Below are positions 5,831-8,865 of a stretch of DNA of 8,865 nt, in pieces. The stretch is from Candidatus Dormiibacterota bacterium. GTDB taxonomy: Bacteria; Chloroflexota; Dormibacteria; Aeolococcales; Aeolococcaceae. Position 1 is the stretch's first letter. The number at the start of each line of letters is the position of its first letter. The stretch spans positions 1 through 8,865 of the forward strand of contig PLAX01000172.1 of the NCBI GenBank assembly GCA_003135255.1, written 5' to 3'. Position numbers and translations under genes: made by a program. The notes under the pieces are model-generated. The model made no database searches, was not told where the DNA came from, and worked only from the letters and a program-made list of their open reading frames with translations.

Positions 5831-6697
5831 TCAGGTGTTCGTGTTGTCGGGCGGCACCACGGCCGGGTTCGGAAGCGGAGCAGCGGCGATGTCCGAGTGT
5901 GGCTGTTCGGGGCAGTGAGCGTCTAGCGTATAGGCTGTCATCGATAGTGACCCGTATGCGCATCCATCCACGAGCACATCAGCGGTCGAACCGGCGGCGC
6001 CGGCCAGTCCGGCGATATACAGAAGCGGCATGAAGTGGTCCGGGGTGGGAACCGCGTCATGGAAGTCGGGGTGGTCGCGCAAGCCGACGATTCCCGCTGG
6101 TGAGGTGGTCAGATGCTCTCGGGCTGCGTCGTCAAAGCGGTGGGCCCAGTCGAACCCCCCGTCGGGCTGGTTCCAGTCGATGCGACGCAGATTGTGGACG
6201 ACGTTTCCGCTCCCGATGATGAGAACGCCGAGTTGGCGCAATGGGGCGAGCTTGGCACCCAGCTCGAGGTGGTACTCCAACGGTCTGTCGGCGTTGATGG
6301 ATAGCTGGACGACGGGGATGTCGGCCTTGGGAAAGGCGTGCAGGAGCACTGACCACGTGCCGTGGTCGAGGCCCCAGCTGTCGTGGTCGAGCCCAACCCA
6401 GGTCGGTTTGACGATCTCGGCGACCTCCGCGGCGAGGGCGGGATCGCCGGGCGCCGGGTACTCCACCGCAAAGAGCTCATCGGGGAATCCGTAGAAGTCG
6501 TGGATCGTCTGTGGCCGGGTCATGGCGGTGACGGCCGAGAAGTTCACGTACCAGTGCGCGGAGATCACCAGGATGGCGCGCGGCCGCGGGCTGGAGCTGC
6601 CGAACGTTCGCCATGCCTCCGTGTAGCCGTTGTGTTCGAGGGCGTTCATTGGACTTCCGTGACCCAGGAACGCCGCCGGCATCGTCTCAGCAGGCAT
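5831..6697 (-). CDS. ygiD: DODA-type extradiol aromatic ring-opening dioxygenase (YgiD family), 288 aa
   Basis: Belongs to the LigB-like class III extradiol dioxygenases related to plant DOPA 4,5-dioxygenase and E. coli YgiD, cytoplasmic metal enzymes that open catechol-type rings. The expected histidines are present in order: H13 in FLGHGSPMNAL, H48 in ISAHWY, H112 in GLDHGTW, H168 in GSGNVVHNLR and H221 in PTPDHFMPLLY. The fixed HDFYGFP (66-72) and YPAPGDP (80-86) are also there. The core ends near 260, and about 28 extra Pro/Ala-rich residues follow, making it longer than E. coli YgiD. GGAGGG ten bases upstream supports the ATG at 6697; the next ATG, five codons on, would be too far from it. 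It ends at a strong hairpin. The true substrate is not shown; in this family L-DOPA or other catechols are proposed. Its proximity to a sugar-porter permease suggests, but does not prove, uptake and breakdown of a related compound. Confidence 0.93.
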   Translation of the reverse strand: MPAETMPAAFLGHGSPMNALEHNGYTEAWRTFGSSSPRPRAILVISAHWYVNFSAVTAMTRPQTIHDFYGFPDELFAVEYPAPGDPALAAEVAEIVKPTWVGLDHDSWGLDHGTWSVLLHAFPKADIPVVQLSINADRPLEYHLELGAKLAPLRQLGVLIIGSGNVVHNLRRIDWNQPDGGFDWAHRFDDAAREHLTTSPAGIVGLRDHPDFHDAVPTPDHFMPLLYIAGLAGAAGSTADVLVDGCAYGSLSMTAYTLDAHCPEQPHSDIAAAPLPNPAVVPPDNTNT

Positions 6698-6744
6698 CGG
6701 TCGGAATCCCTCCGCTTACCGGGGGCTTCATCAGCTGCAAGGCG

Positions 6745-6750
6745 ATGATA
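6745..6750 (-). promoter_or_regulatory. Candidate -10 element for ygiD
   Basis: TATCAT on the minus strand matches five of six -10 consensus bases and would start transcription about 40 bases before the ygiD ATG. No convincing -35 lies 16-18 bases upstream. The element sits directly beside the start-less gene fragment that begins at 6752, so the promoter may be right at a rearrangement point. Confidence 0.3.
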
Positions 6751-6751
6751 A

Positions 6752-6910
6752 CGGCCGGCCGCTGACTTCCTCACCACCAAGCTGGGCTGGGCGGCCGAGG
6801 GGCTCAGGCAGCAGGACGGCGGACCGGCCTATCTCGTCCAGACCGGCGACGGGGGGCGCACCTGGACGGGGGTCGTGGCGCAGCTCGCGAGCCCCTCGCC
6901 CTCCCCCTGA
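6752..6910 (+). pseudogene. C-terminal relic of a BNR/Asp-box repeat protein
   Basis: The plus frame, open from an in-frame TAA at 6749-6751 to a TGA at 6908-6910, gives 52 residues without any start codon in context. They include KLGWAAEGL (10-18) and AYLVQTGDGGRTWTGVVAQL (26-45). T/S-x-DGG-x-TW after a short beta strand is the Asp-box of BNR-repeat, Ycf48-like or sialidase-like beta-propellers, and 'GWA' marks the strand before it. The end SPSPSPSP is a typical unstructured tail. Everything upstream of residue ~1 is missing and replaced by the ygiD promoter region, so this is a truncated leftover. It converges on the ABC transporter gene with only 15 bases between the stops. Confidence 0.66.
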
Positions 6911-6925
6911 CCCGGCCGCTCGAGC

Positions 6926-8863
6926 CTACCCGGGGCTGTCCTCATCGTCGCCGGGCTCCGGCCCCTCCGCCTGCTGGCGGAACTGGGTCTGGTACAGCTG
7001 GGCGTAGAGGCCCTCGCGTCCGAGCAGGTCGTCATGCGTCCCCTGCTCGACGATGCGGCCCCCGTCGACGACGAGAATCAGGTCGGCGTCGCGGACCGTC
7101 GACAGCCGGTGGGCGATGACGAGCGACGTGCGGCCGGCGAGGGCCACCTTGAGCGCCGCCTGGACGGCCGCCTCCGACTCCGAGTCGAGGTGTGCGGTGG
7201 CCTCGTCGAGCACCACCACGTCGGGAGCCTTGAGGAGCAGCCGGGCGATCGCCATCCGCTGCTTCTCCCCACCGGAGAGCCGGTATCCCCGGTCGCCGAC
7301 GAGGGTGTCCAGCCCCCCGGGCAGGCTCTCGACGAGCGGGAGGATCTGCGCATCGGCGAGTGCCGCCAACAGCTCGGTCTCGGTGGCGCCCGGCTTCGCG
7401 TAGCTGAGGTTGGCACGGATGGTGTCGTGGAACATGTGCGCGTCCTGGGTGACCAGGCCGATGCCCGCATGCAGCGAGTCGAGGGTGACCTCGCGCACGT
7501 CGAGCCCGTTGATCCGCACCGCGCCGCCGAGCGCGTCGTAGAGGCGGGCGACGAGGTGGGTGATGGTCGTCTTGCCCGCGCCGGAGGGCCCGACCAGGGC
7601 GACCAGCTGACCCGGCTCGGCGCGGAAGGTGACGTCCGAGAGCACCTGCGTGGAGGGCGGGTGCTCGAGCACGGCGACGGACTCGAGCGAGGCGAGCGAG
7701 ACGTCCTTCGCGTCGGGGTAGGCGAAGGCCACATGGTCGAATTCGATCGTTGCCGGGCCCCGTCTCAGCGCCACGGCGCCGGCGCGCTCGGTGATCATCG
7801 AGGGCAGGTCGAGCACCTCGAAGACCCGGTCAAAGGAGACCAGCGCGGTCATCACGTCGACGTTGGCGTTGGAGAGCTGGGTGAGCGGGCCGTAGAGGCG
7901 GTTGAGGTAAGCGGTCATGGCCACCAGGGTGCCGACCTGGAGCGTGCCGTGCAGGGAGAGCAGGCCGCCCCAGCCGTACACGAGGGCCGTGGCCAGCGCG
8001 GCGGTGAAGGTCAGGGCCACGAAGAAGACGCGGGCGTAGAGCGCCTGGACGACCGCGATGTCCCGCACCCGTCCGGCGCGGGCCGAGAAGACGGCATCCT
8101 CCTCACCCGGCCGGCCGAAGAGCTTGACGAGGAGCGCTCCGCTGACGTTGAAGCGCTCGGCCATGGTGGTGTTCATCTCGGCGGCGAGCACGTAGCCCTC
8201 GCGGGTGATGGCGCCCAGGCGGCGCCCCATGTAGCGAGCCGGGAGCGCGAACAGCGGCAGGATGGCGAGCGCGACCAGCGTGATCTGCCACGAGAGGATG
8301 AACATCGTCGTCAGCACCATGGCCACGCTGAGAGCGTTGCCGACCACCGAGGAGAGGATGTCCGAGGTCGCCTGCTGGGCACCGAGCACGTCGTTGTTGA
8401 GCCGGGAGATGAGCGCCCCGGTCTGCGTGCGGGTGAAGAAGGCGATCGGCATCCGCTGGATGTGCGAGTACACCCGGGTTCGGAGGTCGTAGATGAGCCC
8501 CTGCGCGACGCGTGCCGAGCAGATCTGCTCGCTGATCGACAGCGCCGCGTCGAGCACGGCCAGACCGGCGATGACCAGCGCCAGGGTCACGATGAGGTGG
8601 GCGTTGTTGCCCAGGATGCCGTTGTCGATGATGGCCCGGTAGATGAGCGGGTTGGCCACCCCGATGGAGGAGTCGACGATGGTCAGCCCAAGGAAGAGGG
8701 CCAGGATCCCCCGGTACGGCCTGAGGCAGCGCAGGATCCTGCGAAACGTGCCCTTGGGAACCTTGGTGCCCACCACCGAGGGGTCGCGGATGAGCGAGCG
8801 CATGGGACCCCCGCGGCCGCCGCCCATGCCACCGCCGCCGCCAAAGCCACCGCCGGGACGCAT
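6926..8863 (-). CDS. ABC exporter half-transporter (permease fused to ATPase), at least 645 aa
   Basis: An inner-membrane ATP-driven exporter of the MsbA/LmrA type that works as a dimer. After a Gly-rich leader (MRPGGGFGGGGGMGGG) comes a membrane domain with six predicted helices (about 50-330), including the intracellular-loop segment MPIAFFTRTQTGALISRL (138-155). The ATPase domain is complete: A-loop Tyr382 (AYPDA), Walker A GPSGAGKT (425-432), Q-loop Gln473, signature LSGGEKQR (529-536), Walker B VVVLDEAT (549-556) with catalytic Glu554, and switch His585 (IAHRLS). About 20 extra residues (385-405, VSLASLE...) between the A-loop and VLSDV are a feature I associate with actinobacterial members. 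All ATPase motifs are intact, so it could act as a homodimer. The ATG at 8863 is two bases from the window end, so the true start could lie further right. Substrate unknown (lipid or drug export is typical of the family). Confidence 0.93.
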   Translation of the reverse strand: MRPGGGFGGGGGMGGGRGGPMRSLIRDPSVVGTKVPKGTFRRILRCLRPYRGILALFLGLTIVDSSIGVANPLIYRAIIDNGILGNNAHLIVTLALVIAGLAVLDAALSISEQICSARVAQGLIYDLRTRVYSHIQRMPIAFFTRTQTGALISRLNNDVLGAQQATSDILSSVVGNALSVAMVLTTMFILSWQITLVALAILPLFALPARYMGRRLGAITREGYVLAAEMNTTMAERFNVSGALLVKLFGRPGEEDAVFSARAGRVRDIAVVQALYARVFFVALTFTAALATALVYGWGGLLSLHGTLQVGTLVAMTAYLNRLYGPLTQLSNANVDVMTALVSFDRVFEVLDLPSMITERAGAVALRRGPATIEFDHVAFAYPDAKDVSLASLESVAVLEHPPSTQVLSDVTFRAEPGQLVALVGPSGAGKTTITHLVARLYDALGGAVRINGLDVREVTLDSLHAGIGLVTQDAHMFHDTIRANLSYAKPGATETELLAALADAQILPLVESLPGGLDTLVGDRGYRLSGGEKQRMAIARLLLKAPDVVVLDEATAHLDSESEAAVQAALKVALAGRTSLVIAHRLSTVRDADLILVVDGGRIVEQGTHDDLLGREGLYAQLYQTQFRQQAEGPEPGDDEDSPG

Positions 8864-8865
8864 CA

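Noticed and set aside
4799..5963. Long ORFs antisense or out of frame around the MFS start and ygiD end (plus 4799-5554, minus 5199-5963)
   Set aside because: Shadow frames of GC-rich genes with biased composition and no start signals.
7078..7734. 218-codon minus-strand ORF inside the ABC gene
   Set aside because: Ser/Arg/Pro-rich shadow of the ATPase domain in another frame.
8790..8863. Gly-rich N-terminus of the ABC protein as an unusual domain or repeat
   Set aside because: Short Gly-rich leaders of this kind are common in actinobacterial ABC half-exporters; the GC-rich repeats simply reflect Gly codons.
1..8865. CRISPR array, riboswitch, toxin-antitoxin pair or defence operon
   Set aside because: No regularly spaced repeats, no recognisable riboswitch fold, and no pair or cluster of genes with such signatures was found on either strand.

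Overview
The window is GC-rich DNA with actinobacterial features: a sugar-porter transporter, an ABC half-exporter with a Gly-rich N-terminus, two very small membrane proteins of kinds common in Actinobacteria, mixed ATG/GTG starts with GGAGG-type ribosome binding sites, and a tRNA-Thr sequence with encoded CCA. Genus cannot be decided from this. Almost all intact genes lie on the minus strand.

Left part (1-3570): this looks like a patchwork or the worn end of a genomic island. It begins with the C-terminal tail of a membrane protein (plus strand), then two tiny membrane proteins on the minus strand (DUF6131-like, 51 aa; DUF6458-like, 83 aa). Positions 884-1462 hold no convincing intact gene, but contain a tandem 23-bp repeat that could be an IS21-type end and an orphan ORF start with a very good ribosome binding site. 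Next are an N-terminal fragment of a tyrosine recombinase (1463-1675), an intact 434-aa SAM-dependent methyltransferase-like gene of clearly lower GC (1765-3069), a 5' fragment of an IS3-family orfB (3299-3421), and the 3' half of tRNA-Thr(GGT) (3521-3570). A 3' tRNA half without its 5' half is the usual scar at the far end of an element that integrated into a tRNA gene. The intact tRNA-Thr should then lie to the left of the window. Everything up to 3570 would be island DNA, with the methyltransferase as the one surviving cargo gene seen here.

Middle part (3571-6751): two catabolism-type genes on the minus strand. ygiD encodes a DODA-type extradiol dioxygenase and is followed by a strong hairpin, then comes a sugar-porter MFS permease with its own candidate promoter. 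The two are therefore probably transcribed separately.

Right part (6752-8865): a start-less 52-codon tail of a BNR/Asp-box protein (plus strand) abuts the ygiD upstream region and marks another breakpoint. It converges on an essentially full-length ABC exporter (minus strand) whose start lies at the window edge.

The most notable signal is the tRNA-Thr scar, the dead integrase and the foreign-looking methyltransferase taken together. I see no CRISPR array, no toxin-antitoxin pair and no recognisable multi-gene defence operon.
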